Shown here one piece after another: positions 52,062-59,909 of a stretch of 64,000 bases of DNA. Under the pieces are notes generated by a model. It had not been told where the DNA came from and did not search any database. It saw only the letters and a list, made by a program, of their open reading frames with translations. Origin of the DNA: Nanobdellota archaeon (GTDB lineage Archaea; Nanobdellota; Nanobdellia; Woesearchaeales; JAGLXL01); NCBI GenBank assembly GCA_023132895.1, contig JAGLXL010000002.1, forward strand, positions 124,001-188,000, in the 5' to 3' direction. The first letter of the stretch is position 1. Each line of letters begins with the position of its first letter. The position numbers and the translations under genes were made by a program.

Positions 52062-52694
52062 TCATTCAACAGAAATAGTAACTTTTTGTTTTCCTTCTTC
52101 CATCTCTTTACTAACAAAACTAATCTTTCCAATTTCCTTGGTATTTTTAACATGAAGTCCACCATCTGGAATTGGTATGTATTCTCCAACTTGTGTCCAT
52201 CTAAATCCTTCACGTTTTTCATCCCAATAACTCTTAATTTCTAAACCCATTTCTATATCTTTGTTTGCTTGTTCTAAAGATTTATTAATAATTTCATCTG
52301 AGACCTCTTCCTTAAAAACTAAATCCGCTTGATTTCCCTTTACAGTTCCTGCCACTGGTCTTTTTCCAAAGTTTTTATCAAAAGGCCCAGCCAATAAATG
52401 AAGTGCTGAATGCAATCTCATCGCCGCCAATCTTTTATTCCAATCCAACTCGAGTTTTACTGTTTCATCCACCTCAAATGGAGTTTGTTTTGGAATAATA
52501 TGCCAAACATCATTGCCATCTTTTTTAGAACCTACAATTCTCATATTATTTATTTTCCCAAAATCTCCTGGTTCTGTATTAGTTTGTGGAATAAAAATTG
52601 TTTTGTCTAAAAGAATTCGATTGCCCTCAATTTTAAGAACTTTAGCCTCAATCTCTTTTTTATACTGATCTTGATAGTAAATCAATTCAGTCAT
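52062..52694 (-). CDS. alaX: AlaX-family tRNA editing protein
   Basis: Free-standing relative of the AlaRS editing domain that hydrolyses mischarged tRNA-Ala. The first zinc motif RLHSALHLL (His95, His99) is present. The second reads DGGLHVKNTKEIG where the family usually has CGGTHVxxTxEIG, so the Cys ligand appears to be Asp while the His remains. At 210 aa it is an AlaX-M-like length. It is the last gene after eL14, overlapping it by 4 bp. Activity with the altered ligand set is uncertain. Confidence 0.82.
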   Translation of the reverse strand: MTELIYYQDQYKKEIEAKVLKIEGNRILLDKTIFIPQTNTEPGDFGKINNMRIVGSKKDGNDVWHIIPKQTPFEVDETVKLELDWNKRLAAMRLHSALHLLAGPFDKNFGKRPVAGTVKGNQADLVFKEEVSDEIINKSLEQANKDIEMGLEIKSYWDEKREGFRWTQVGEYIPIPDGGLHVKNTKEIGKISFVSKEMEEGKQKVTISVE

Positions 52695-53071
52695 TTTTTT
52701 TCTTCTTCAGCCTTTACTTCTTCTTTAGTCTCTGTTTTCTCTTCTTTAGGCTTCTCAGTTTCTTTTTTCTCTTCAACAGGCTTTACTTTCTTCTTCCTAA
52801 CCTTTCTAGGCCTTTCAGTCTTAGCCTTTTTCTTAGTTACCAGAGCCTTCAAACCTAATTTCTCAAACTCCTTAACAACTTCATCATGAGAAGCCCCTTT
52901 CTTAATCTTAATTACTTGCTCCAAAACTTCCAAGTGTTGAACATTACACTTACGACGTCGAGTCTCACCATCAATCATCACATGATTCTCATCAATAACA
53001 TCAACTATCACACATTTCTTGCCAGCATCTCTGCCAGCAATCTTAACGCACATTCTTCCTACTTCAAACAT
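52691..53071 (-). CDS. rpl14e: Ribosomal protein eL14 with charged C-terminal tail
   Basis: The core MFEVGRMCVKIAGRDAGKKC and VIVDVIDENHVMIDGETRRRKCNVQHLEVL is the SH3-like eL14 fold. The C-terminal 50 residues are a Lys/Glu/Pro tail (KKKVKPVEEKKETEKPKEE...) not found in most archaeal eL14. I used the ATG at 53071, inside the eL34 stop overlap; a GTG three codons earlier is possible. It follows eL34 as in other archaea, but without the cytidylate kinase gene that usually separates them. Confidence 0.9.
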   Translation of the reverse strand: MFEVGRMCVKIAGRDAGKKCVIVDVIDENHVMIDGETRRRKCNVQHLEVLEQVIKIKKGASHDEVVKEFEKLGLKALVTKKKAKTERPRKVRKKKVKPVEEKKETEKPKEEKTETKEEVKAEEEKK

Positions 53072-53384
53072 TTCGAACACCTGCTAAAATCTTCTTTCTC
53101 ATACATGGTGAACATAAATTACCGCCATATGGGCGAGTCGGCCTTTTCTTGGTCTTAGCCATTTTTCTCATCTTATGAGGTCTTGCTCGGGCAACTCCAG
53201 CCAAAACCTTGCCGCAGCCACCACATTTAGCTTTTGAAGGCTGCTTCTCTTTGAAATGAACTACAGTTCGACCGCCTGGCACTTTAGTTGAAACCATTCT
53301 TCTGCTTTGCCTAGACTTAAATCTGCCAAAACGACCCCCCCTGTCAACTTTCTTGAATTTTGATTTTTTCTGAACTCCTACCAT
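53064..53384 (-). CDS. rpl34e: Ribosomal protein eL34
   Basis: Basic zinc protein of the large subunit. VSTKVPGGRTVVHFKEKQPSKAKCGGCGKVLAGVARARPHKMRKMAKTKKRPTRPYGG and CSPCMRKKI are diagnostic; CxxC pairs lie near residues 54-57 and 91-94. An N-terminal stretch of about 28 residues rich in Lys, Arg and Ser precedes the core. It sits between the DUF106 and eL14 genes. Confidence 0.93.
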   Translation of the reverse strand: MVGVQKKSKFKKVDRGGRFGRFKSRQSRRMVSTKVPGGRTVVHFKEKQPSKAKCGGCGKVLAGVARARPHKMRKMAKTKKRPTRPYGGNLCSPCMRKKILAGVRNV

Positions 53385-53385
53385 T

Positions 53386-54147
53386 TTAGTATAACCTCAA
53401 TATCTTTCGCAAAGACATGCTAAAGACCAGTGAAAAGATAATATATAAAGCTAACCATCCTGGCTGCCAGCCCAAGATATCAAACTCACCTAACGGAGTC
53501 ATTTTCTGATAATCAATTTTAATCACTCCAAATGTTTTTTTCCATTTATCTTCAATCTGTTCAGCATATTCCAAACTCTCACTCACTATAACTTCTTTTG
53601 AAACCACCTTTCTTTTATTCTTAAAATCAATAAAATAACTGCCCTCTTCCAAAGCCTTTAACCCCCATACCACATCACCTTTAACTTCTTGTTTATCTTC
53701 ACCTAAATTTTCAATTTGTTCTGGCAAGACAATCTCAACCTCACCTTCTAAATCTTCAATAAAGCTTGTGGTAATAGTAAATTCATCACCTGGCATAATC
53801 GGCATAAAAGCCAAATGCGCCTGCATCCAGCCAAAAACAATTAAAATCGGCAATAAAGTAATCAAAGTTGCTTTAAAACTATGCTTCATGTATTCCATAT
53901 TTTTCTTCATGGATTCTTTCTGCATCACCATCACTTTCTCTGGCTCATTCTTCAGTTCTTTCATTTGCTTCTGGCTTGCTTTCATCTCTAACTTTAATTC
54001 CTTCATCTTTTCTTGGTTAGTTGCAAACTTATAGACCAAAGTAACTAACAGAGAAATAATTATTGAAATAACCAAAAGAGCCCAGATTGGCCCTAAACCC
54101 AGCAAGGGGTTCAATACCGGATCCAATAAACTGCCGAAAAATCCCAT
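53386..54147 (-). CDS. DUF106/EMC3-TMCO1 family YidC-like membrane insertase
   Basis: Archaeal member of the Oxa1/YidC superfamily, which inserts small membrane proteins. The first helix is at about 17-40 (PIWALLVISIIISLLVTLVYKF). The charged coiled-coil hairpin is at 44-88 (EKMKELKLEMKASQKQMKELKNEPEKVMVMQKE), with later helices at about 92-115 and 225-248. The family normally spans about 170-200 aa. Here an extra soluble beta domain of about 90 residues (about 120-215) is inserted before the last helix. It is near secY, as in other archaea. Confidence 0.85.
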   Translation of the reverse strand: MGFFGSLLDPVLNPLLGLGPIWALLVISIIISLLVTLVYKFATNQEKMKELKLEMKASQKQMKELKNEPEKVMVMQKESMKKNMEYMKHSFKATLITLLPILIVFGWMQAHLAFMPIMPGDEFTITTSFIEDLEGEVEIVLPEQIENLGEDKQEVKGDVVWGLKALEEGSYFIDFKNKRKVVSKEVIVSESLEYAEQIEDKWKKTFGVIKIDYQKMTPLGEFDILGWQPGWLALYIIFSLVFSMSLRKILRLY

Positions 54148-54199
54148 TTGTTTGAAGACCTCTGGTTTTTAAACCTTGAAAATTTCAAGGAAATTTTCA
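54148..54199 (-). promoter_or_regulatory. Two-hairpin leader of the DUF106 gene
   Basis: On the minus strand arms TGAAAATTTC and GAAATTTTCA (54177-54199, loop CTT) are followed by AAGGTTT. A second stem follows, AAAAAC/GTCTTC with one mismatch, whose loop region contains AGAGG, then AAACAAATG. The first hairpin is identical in its arms to the one at 4717-4739. Confidence 0.65.
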
Positions 54200-54254
54200 T
54201 ATTTTAACTCAGTTTAACCCTCATTTATAAAGATTACCCCATAAATTTACACAC

Positions 54255-54303
54255 GAAAATCTTTTTAGAGATTTTCTACGTAAATTCATTCCATGAATTT
54301 ACG
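54255..54303 (-). repeat. Two hairpins at the secY 3' end
   Basis: Arms CGTAAATTCA and TGAATTTACG (54279-54303) include the last codons (MRKFME) and TGA stop of secY; arms GAAAATCT and AGATTTTC (54255-54276) follow at once. Both are perfect. Confidence 0.65.
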
Positions 54304-55680
54304 CATCATTGGATGCATGTCCATCATGTGCTGCTTGGCAATCTCTTCATATAACTTGTAAACAATCATGACTGCCAGCAAAATACCAGTTCCTCGCGAC
54401 AAAGCCCCAGTTAAATCAGCTAAAGCTGCCACTAAACCAACTGCTGCTCCACCCATTACTGTTAATGGCCAGATATATCTTTTCAAAATACTTTCTAAAA
54501 CCCGAGGATCACGCCTGAAACCAGGAATCTGCAGACCAGATGACATGATTTGATTTGCTTGTGAACGCGCATCCATATTTGCTGTCTGCATCCAAAATAT
54601 TGAAAATACAATTGAACCAGCTACCATTATCAAAACATAAATCCCTGCTTGGCCAATATCTGCCAACCTTAAACCGCCTTTAATTAAAGTCCCTACAATA
54701 TCTGGTGAATTAATCCAGGCTGCTAACCCGGTTACTGCTGTATTGCCGCTAAAGCCGCCTAAAAAAGTTGCATGGCCAATCCATCTCTCAACTAATCGCG
54801 CCCATAACTGAACATTAGCTAACAAAGCTGCCACTAAAATTACTGGAATATTTGAAGTATAGAAAAAATTCAATGGCCATCTAATCCCATGGCCTCGCAC
54901 TCGACCAAAGGACAAGGGAATCTCAACCTTCATTGACTGCGTGTAAACTACAATCAAGAAAACTACAATCGTGCTTACCAAAGCTGCTATCTGCAGACCA
55001 GCTGTTACTGGATCCCCGCTAGTCAAGGATTGAAATAATGCTGGAATCGCTCCTGAAGCAATTTCTGGATTTAATGGACTTGGCAAGGGATTCAACGCTC
55101 TTAAGAAAATCTGCTGTGAAACACCTGCTGCAATAAACAAAGAAAGTCCAGAACCAAAACCCCATTTTGAAACAACTTCATCCATAAACATAATCAAGAT
55201 GCCGCCTAAAATAAGTTGAAAAACTAATATCAACTCTATTTGAAAAAACAAACTTGTTCCTGCCAATTCCGCTGCTGGCGCCAAACCACCCATAAAAACA
55301 TAAATCCCTGCTTCAAAAACAATAAAAAATATCGACAAAACCTTCTGCAGTCCTTGAAATCTTTTTCTTCCGTCTGGGGAAGTCAGGTCCAGCTTCATAA
55401 TGCCGGAGCCGCTTAACAATTGCAAAACAATGGATGCAGTTACAATTGGCCCAATACCTAAAGATAAAATACTCCCAAATGAAGCACCTAAGATAATTGA
55501 TAAAAATTCAAATTGCTGCAGAGCATTTTGTCCTAAACCAAACAAAGGCACCAAACCCATAATAAAAAACAACAAGAGAACAACTAAAGTCCATTTTAAT
55601 TTCTCTTTAAAAGAAAGCCTTTTTTGCATTGGCCCCTTGACTTCGGGCAGATTTGCTAATAAATCATCTAGGAAACTCAT
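54286..55680 (-). CDS. secY: Protein translocase subunit SecY
   Basis: Pore-forming subunit of the Sec translocon. Ten membrane helices can be followed, starting LKWTLVVLLLFFIMGLVPLFGLG. The plug region carries GASFGSILSLGIGPIVTASIVLQLLSGSGIM, and the cytoplasmic loops include FGRVRGHGIRWPLNFFYTSNIPVIL and SGLQIPGFRRDPRVLESILKRYIWPLTV. 464 aa, complete. The ATG overlaps the uL15 stop by 4 bp. Adenylate kinase, which usually follows secY in archaeal operons, is absent here. Confidence 0.97.
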   Translation of the reverse strand: MSFLDDLLANLPEVKGPMQKRLSFKEKLKWTLVVLLLFFIMGLVPLFGLGQNALQQFEFLSIILGASFGSILSLGIGPIVTASIVLQLLSGSGIMKLDLTSPDGRKRFQGLQKVLSIFFIVFEAGIYVFMGGLAPAAELAGTSLFFQIELILVFQLILGGILIMFMDEVVSKWGFGSGLSLFIAAGVSQQIFLRALNPLPSPLNPEIASGAIPALFQSLTSGDPVTAGLQIAALVSTIVVFLIVVYTQSMKVEIPLSFGRVRGHGIRWPLNFFYTSNIPVILVAALLANVQLWARLVERWIGHATFLGGFSGNTAVTGLAAWINSPDIVGTLIKGGLRLADIGQAGIYVLIMVAGSIVFSIFWMQTANMDARSQANQIMSSGLQIPGFRRDPRVLESILKRYIWPLTVMGGAAVGLVAALADLTGALSRGTGILLAVMIVYKLYEEIAKQHMMDMHPMMRKFME

Positions 55681-56228
55681 TGTTCTTTTTCACCTTTAGG
55701 CTCCTCCTTGCGAGGCACTGAAGCCACTTTACGTGGTGCCAGAGGCTCGCCTTCACGTGTCTCTGAAACTTTCTTCTCCCCTTCAGGGGCACCAGAGGCT
55801 TTGCCTCTCTGTGCTTCTTTCAAAACTTCGCCGCCAGCTTTAATAATTTTTTCTTCAGCCTTTTTGGAAACCTGGCCTTTAACTTGAATTTTAACTTTGA
55901 TATCTCCGCTGCTTAGTAATTTATAACCTAATTTATTTAAATCAACAACTCCTTCATTTTTAACCAAACCTTTCTCCAACAATCTACTAAAATCACCTAA
56001 ATTAATACCTTTCAAATCCTTTTTAACACCATGATGAATAAATCCCCTTTTGCCTAACTTCTCCTTGCGCGCTTGAGCAGTCGGCATCCTCTGCTGGCCT
56101 CTCTTACCAAAACCACCTCTGCCTCGGCCTCCTCGATTGCCAGCTCCTCTCCTCTTCTTCTTGGCTCCGCCGCCATGAGTGTGGCTTCCGCGATACCTGC
56201 TCCGCTTATTTCTTTTACCAACAACCAT
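55677..56228 (-). CDS. rpl15: Ribosomal protein uL15 with repeat-derived tail
   Basis: The N-terminal MVVGKRNKRSRYRGSHTHGGGAKKKRRGAGNRGGRGRGGFGKRGQQR is the conserved rRNA-binding extension, and GVKKDLKGINLGDFSRLLEK and KVKIQVKGQVSKKAEEKIIKAGGEV complete the fold. The last 45 residues (from about 138) are a charged tail encoded by GC-rich hairpins. Its part KEAQRGKASGAPEGE is nearly the same as a segment of the uS3 tail. Confidence 0.94.
   Translation of the reverse strand: MVVGKRNKRSRYRGSHTHGGGAKKKRRGAGNRGGRGRGGFGKRGQQRMPTAQARKEKLGKRGFIHHGVKKDLKGINLGDFSRLLEKGLVKNEGVVDLNKLGYKLLSSGDIKVKIQVKGQVSKKAEEKIIKAGGEVLKEAQRGKASGAPEGEKKVSETREGEPLAPRKVASVPRKEEPKGEKEQ
55700..55820 (-). repeat. GC-rich hairpin string translated as the uL15 tail
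   Basis: CCCC/GGGG (55778-55788), AGAGGC/GCCTCT (55794-55808), CCAC/GTGG and CCTC/GAGG stem pairs follow one another without breaking the frame. Positions 55776-55820 match 63587-63631 in the uS3 gene at 41 of 45 bases, all differences being transitions. Confidence 0.7.
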
Positions 56229-56575
56229 TATAACATCCTCTTGATCAAATCATTAATCTTATCTCCCCGATAACCTAATCCACCGCCTACTTTAAACGGT
56301 ACTTTGATTCCCTTTCTTCCAAAACCTTTCCGAGGAGGATGCAAAAAATACACTTTACCTTTCTTCCTTTTTTCCATTTCTTTCAAAGTTTCTTCGCTTA
56401 CTTCACCCCAAGTTACTAAATCTTTTACTTTAATAATCATACCTTTTAATTCAGGTTTTGCCTCTAAAATCACACAATTATTTTTTCTTCTAAAGCCCAA
56501 CATCTTCAAGGTATCTTTAACTCCTTGAGTGAATCCAATCTTGCTCCTGATTAAAATAACAGCTGTTTTAGTCAT
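56228..56575 (-). CDS. rpl30: Ribosomal protein uL30
   Basis: MTKTAVILIRSKIGFTQGVKDTLKMLGFRRKNNCVIL is the uL30 ferredoxin-like core. The archaeal C-terminal extension (LHPPRKGFGRKGIKVPFKVGGGLGYRGDKINDLI) is present. At 115 aa it is shorter than the roughly 150 aa of many archaea: the middle helical part is compacted. It overlaps uS5 by 4 bp and uL15 by 1 bp. Confidence 0.93.
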   Translation of the reverse strand: MTKTAVILIRSKIGFTQGVKDTLKMLGFRRKNNCVILEAKPELKGMIIKVKDLVTWGEVSEETLKEMEKRKKGKVYFLHPPRKGFGRKGIKVPFKVGGGLGYRGDKINDLIKRML

Positions 56576-57396
56576 TGTTTTACCTTCCCTTCCATCAATC
56601 CCACATTCGGGGAAAAATTAGGATTAGCTTTAACTTCCATCAAATTTTTCAAAGCATTAAAACAAGCTCTGACTAAATTAATCTTTGTTTTGGTTTTCCC
56701 GGTTGTTTTACAAAAAACATCATTAATGCCTGCTAATTTTAGCATCTTGCCGCATTCTTCTTCAATAATCAAACCCTTGCCCTTTGGTGCTGGTATCAAC
56801 TCAACAATGACTGATCCACTTTTACCCTTAACCTTAAATGGAATTGAATGTGGATTCTTACATCCGCACAACCAGCTTCCGCAGCCTCTTCTGATTTTTT
56901 TAATACTTAATTTTGCTTCCCTATTCGCTTTATCACGAGCTGGAACTGTTTCATTGCTCTTGCCCCAGCCCAAGCCAATATAACCATTATTATTGCCTAC
57001 AATAGCATAAGTTGTAAATGAAATCTTATTTCCTTCTGGGGTTTTTTTCTGTGTTTGTTTGAAAATTCTCCGCTGTCCACCGCCAAACTTACCTCTCGAC
57101 TGACCAACCAATAACAAATCATTTTCCAATTCAGGCAGCAAGACCTCTACAATTTCAGGTTCTAAGATTAATTTACCCCGGTCTAAAATCTCATCAATAT
57201 CAGTAATTCCACCTGATAAAACCTTCTTGCCCAGTTCAGTTTTTGGCTTCCAGCCCTCTTTCAAAACTTCAGTTGGTGTTTTTTCTACCTCAACCTTTTT
57301 TTCTGGTTCAACAATTTCTTTTTCTTCTAACTCTTCTGCTTCCTGGTCTGATTCTCTTTTGCTCTCTTCCTTGTCAGGTAGTTTTTCCTTTTCCAT
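56572..57396 (-). CDS. rps5: Ribosomal protein uS5
   Basis: Small-subunit protein at the mRNA entry site. The acidic N-terminal extension (about 50 residues, Lys/Glu-rich) is followed by the archaeal core WKPKTELGKKVLSGGITDIDEIL, GGQRRIFKQTQKKTPEGNKISFTTYAIVGNNNGYIGLGWGKSNE, CGSWLCGC and GKGLIIEEECGKMLKLAGINDVFCKTTGKTKTKINLV. I set the start at 57396, one base after the uL18 stop; in-frame codons further upstream lie within uL18. Confidence 0.95.
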   Translation of the reverse strand: MEKEKLPDKEESKRESDQEAEELEEKEIVEPEKKVEVEKTPTEVLKEGWKPKTELGKKVLSGGITDIDEILDRGKLILEPEIVEVLLPELENDLLLVGQSRGKFGGGQRRIFKQTQKKTPEGNKISFTTYAIVGNNNGYIGLGWGKSNETVPARDKANREAKLSIKKIRRGCGSWLCGCKNPHSIPFKVKGKSGSVIVELIPAPKGKGLIIEEECGKMLKLAGINDVFCKTTGKTKTKINLVRACFNALKNLMEVKANPNFSPNVGLMEGKVKQ

Positions 57397-57397
57397 T

Positions 57398-57886
57398 TTA
57401 GATCTTCTTTTTAACCTCTTCAAACATTTTTTCAATTTCCGGTTTAATGTGTTTGCCTTTAATCCTGTCTTCTGCTGGCAGCATTTCCTTATCACAATTA
57501 ATTCCTAAACCACCTTCAATTGCTCCAGCTACACAAGCATAAATTTTATTGCCCTTAATCGACGGCTTAAAACCAATATCTAAAATAACTTCTTTAACAC
57601 CTTTTTTCACTGCTTCTTTAGCCAATAAATATCCAGTCAAATAAGCTGCTGGCAGATTTTTCTTGCTTCCTTGCCAACCTAATTTCTCCAAAGCTTGGGA
57701 GCTCAATCCTGCTAAAACCTTGTCGCCTTCTGGATTATAGCCAATAATCTGGCCAATAATCTTACTCAAAGTTACTCTAATAACTAACCTTGGTTTGCCA
57801 GCTGATAAAAACTTCAACCGTTTCCGGTAATCAGTTTTTCCTTGTCTTACTCTTCTGAATGCTACTACTTTAGGCTTTTTTCTCAT
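57398..57886 (-). CDS. rpl18: Ribosomal protein uL18
   Basis: Binds 5S rRNA. VAFRRVRQGKTDYRKRLKFLSAGKPRLVIRVTLSKIIGQII and LPAAYLTGYLLAKEAVKKGVKEVILDIGFKPSIKGNKIYACVAGAIEGGLGI are typical of the archaeal protein. The C-terminal extension after RIKGKHI is short (162 aa against about 190). The first 17 bp overlap the eL19 gene. Confidence 0.95.
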   Translation of the reverse strand: MRKKPKVVAFRRVRQGKTDYRKRLKFLSAGKPRLVIRVTLSKIIGQIIGYNPEGDKVLAGLSSQALEKLGWQGSKKNLPAAYLTGYLLAKEAVKKGVKEVILDIGFKPSIKGNKIYACVAGAIEGGLGINCDKEMLPAEDRIKGKHIKPEIEKMFEEVKKKI

Positions 57887-58331
57887 CTTTCAATAGTTTA
57901 TGTTCTTCCATATACAACTTAATGTGTCTTTTATTTCTGAAAAAGCCGCCTTTGGCTTTCAAATATAAATCTCGATAGGTTTTTTTCTCAATCATCTCAC
58001 GGTCTCTTAATTTTTTCAAAAGTTCTCTTTGAGCTCTGATTTTGGACATCCAGGCTTCTTTCTTCCCTAATCTTGCATACTTGCTTCCTTTTCTGCTTCC
58101 TGCTCCTCTCCGGCTGCCCTTTCTCTTTTGTCTCAAAATTTTTCTTGCCCGTACTCTTGAATTATAACCTTTTTTCTTAACTGAAATAATTCCCTGATTA
58201 ATCAAGGATTTAATATCTGCTCTGGTGATTGCTTCTTGGATATCACCCAGATTTTCAGGATCAAAGTGAATCTTCTTGGTTGAACATTTCAAAATTTCCG
58301 CAGCTAACCTTTTTTGATTTTTTAATTCCAT
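57870..58331 (-). CDS. rpl19e: Ribosomal protein eL19
   Basis: NQKRLAAEILKCSTKKIHFDPENLGDIQEAITRADIKSLINQGII and the long basic helix SRVRARKILRQKRKGSRRGAGSRKGSKYARLGKKEAWMSKIRAQR define eL19, followed by LRDREMIEKKTYRDLYLKAKGGFFRNKRHIKLYM. 153 aa, complete. It lies in its usual place between eL32 and uL18. Confidence 0.96.
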   Translation of the reverse strand: MELKNQKRLAAEILKCSTKKIHFDPENLGDIQEAITRADIKSLINQGIISVKKKGYNSRVRARKILRQKRKGSRRGAGSRKGSKYARLGKKEAWMSKIRAQRELLKKLRDREMIEKKTYRDLYLKAKGGFFRNKRHIKLYMEEHKLLKDEKKA

Positions 58332-58332
58332 T

Positions 58333-58917
58333 TTAGCTCTTCTTAGTCAAAATTTTATCTTTTTCCTTTTTATCTTCTTTCTTCTTGTCTTCTTCATTCA
58401 CTTCTTCTTTTGTTTCTTTCTTTGCTTCCTTTGGCTTGGCTTTTTTCTTGCTTTTCTCTGCTTTAGTCTTTCTTTCTTCACTCCTCTTTTTTGATTCTTC
58501 TCTTTCTTTCTTGACTTTCTCAACAAAAGCTTTTGTATCTCTAATATTCAAAATCTGCAAACCTTTTTCTTCAGCTTTTTTAATCAAATCTAATTTTTTT
58601 CTTTTGCCGACTTTACTGCCGATCACTACACCATCTTCTTCTTTTTTCAGATTATTTAAATCATTAAAACTGCAGACTAAAACAAAATTTAATCCAGATT
58701 TATGCAAACCCCTTACTTCTTTAGGTGAGCCCCAGCCTTTTCTTGGTTTGGCTTCATGCCCTTTTTTATTTAATCTTAATTTTGATTGGATGCCCTTTGG
58801 CCTTCTCCAGCTTGGATTATTCCTTGTTTTTTTCTTTTTAGTAATCTCTTGTCTTCTAAAAACTGGCTGTTTCTTCTTTTTCATCGCCCGCACTTTCAAT
58901 AAATTTTCTTTGCTCAT
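58333..58917 (-). CDS. rpl32e: Ribosomal protein eL32 with long charged tail
   Basis: PVFRRQEITKKKKTRNNPSWRRPKGIQSKLRLNKKGHEAKPRKGWGSPKEVRGLHKSG is the eL32 core, and VVIGSKVGKRKKLDLIKKAEEKGLQILNI closes it. The last 65 residues are almost only Lys, Glu, Asp and Ala, a highly charged extension also seen on eL14, uL15 and uS3 in this window. It overlaps uL6 by 4 bp. Confidence 0.94.
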   Translation of the reverse strand: MSKENLLKVRAMKKKKQPVFRRQEITKKKKTRNNPSWRRPKGIQSKLRLNKKGHEAKPRKGWGSPKEVRGLHKSGLNFVLVCSFNDLNNLKKEEDGVVIGSKVGKRKKLDLIKKAEEKGLQILNIRDTKAFVEKVKKEREESKKRSEERKTKAEKSKKKAKPKEAKKETKEEVNEEDKKKEDKKEKDKILTKKS

Positions 58918-59456
58918 TTTAATTCCTTGCCGTCCTTATTGGTAATATAAATTCCGTCTTGAAAAATTCTTCTGTCTCGGCCCCTCACCACTGTCAACAG
59001 TTCAATGCTGGCAGCTGTCTGGGCAGTTAATTCCTTATCAATTCCTTCTACCTTGACCTTGTCTCCTTCCACCGCCACTTTGACGCTTTCTTTGATTGTT
59101 ATTTTCCTTGGGCTGTTCTCCCCTAAAAAATTCTTAATCAAAAATTCATTGCCAGCTACTGAAACATTCATTGGAAAGTGGCCTGAGCAAATCTTTAATT
59201 CATAAACATGGCCTTCTGTTACTCCCTTGAACATATTTCTGATATGTGAATGAAAAGTATACAACATTCTTTTTTCCCTTTTGGTTGCCTTCAGACTCTC
59301 AAGCAAGACCTTATCCTTAACTTCAATTTTAATTCGAGGATCTAACAGCCTCCTCTTTACTTCTCCTTTTGGTCCTTTAACTATTAAAATACCTTTTTCA
59401 TACTTAACTTCCACACCTTCTGGCCAAGCCAGCCCTTCTTTAATGTCTGATTTCAT
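58914..59456 (-). CDS. rpl6: Ribosomal protein uL6
   Basis: Two repeated alpha/beta domains: GVEVKYEKGILIVKGPKGEVKRRLL with MLYTFHSHIRNMFKGVTEGHVYELKICSGHFPMNV, and FLIKNFLGENSPRKITIKESVKVAVEGDKVKVEGIDKELTAQTAASIELLTVVRGRDRRIFQDGIYI. 180 aa, complete archaeal type. Confidence 0.96.
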   Translation of the reverse strand: MKSDIKEGLAWPEGVEVKYEKGILIVKGPKGEVKRRLLDPRIKIEVKDKVLLESLKATKREKRMLYTFHSHIRNMFKGVTEGHVYELKICSGHFPMNVSVAGNEFLIKNFLGENSPRKITIKESVKVAVEGDKVKVEGIDKELTAQTAASIELLTVVRGRDRRIFQDGIYITNKDGKELK

Positions 59457-59457
59457 G

Positions 59458-59850
59458 TTAATAACAGTAAGCGATTAATTTTCCTCCAGTTTTCTTTTCT
59501 CTTGCTTCAAAATGGGTTAAATAACCCTTAGGAGTTGAAATAATAATAATACCAAAATCCTTGGCTGGCAAATATCTTTTTTCCCATTTTTCTAAATCAA
59601 CATACTTTGTACTAAAGCGAGGCTTGATGACGCCGCATTTATTGACATTGCCCAGTAAATTAATCTCTAAAACACCGCCTTTGCCGTCTTCAATTACTTT
59701 GAATTTGCCTAGATAACCATGAGCATTTAAAATCGTCAAAATCTTTTGGATTTCTTTTGAGGCTGGTTTGGCTAAACAGACCTTTCTTCCGATTTTTTCT
59801 GCGTTCACGATTTTTGATAATATGTTTGCTAATGGATCATTTAAAGTCAT
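59458..59850 (-). CDS. rps8: Ribosomal protein uS8
   Basis: Binds helix 21 of 16S rRNA and is known in bacteria to repress its own operon. DPLANILSKIVNAEKIGRKVCLAKPASKEIQKILTILNAHGYLGKFKVIEDGKGGVLEINLLGNVNKCGVIKPRFSTKYVDLEKWEKRYLPAKDFGIIIISTPKGYLTHFEA is archaeal uS8, complete at 130 aa. It is one of few spc genes with a noncoding leader (59851-59909), which contains the two-hairpin element. Confidence 0.96.
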   Translation of the reverse strand: MTLNDPLANILSKIVNAEKIGRKVCLAKPASKEIQKILTILNAHGYLGKFKVIEDGKGGVLEINLLGNVNKCGVIKPRFSTKYVDLEKWEKRYLPAKDFGIIIISTPKGYLTHFEAREKKTGGKLIAYCY

Positions 59851-59896
59851 GTTGAAAACCTCCTAGTTTTTAACAATTGAAAATTTTTGATTTTCA
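59851..59896 (-). promoter_or_regulatory. Two-hairpin leader of uS8
   Basis: On the minus strand arms TGAAAAT and ATTTTCA (59878-59896) are followed by ATTGTTA and a second hairpin with arms GAAAAC/GTTTTC-type (59854-59870). Its loop carries GGAGG, 8 nt before the ATG. It interrupts an otherwise gap-free ribosomal operon. Confidence 0.65.
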
Positions 59897-59909
59897 TATT
59901 TTTTTAACC

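Noticed and set aside
57399-57495. N-terminal extension of uS5
   Set aside because: It would be an out-of-frame reading of the uL18 3' end; the ATG at 57396 directly follows the uL18 stop.
58385-58945. Plus-strand hydrophobic reading frame opposite eL32
   Set aside because: Phe/Leu/Ser-rich mirror of the Lys/Glu-rich eL32 tail; no promoter or family resemblance.
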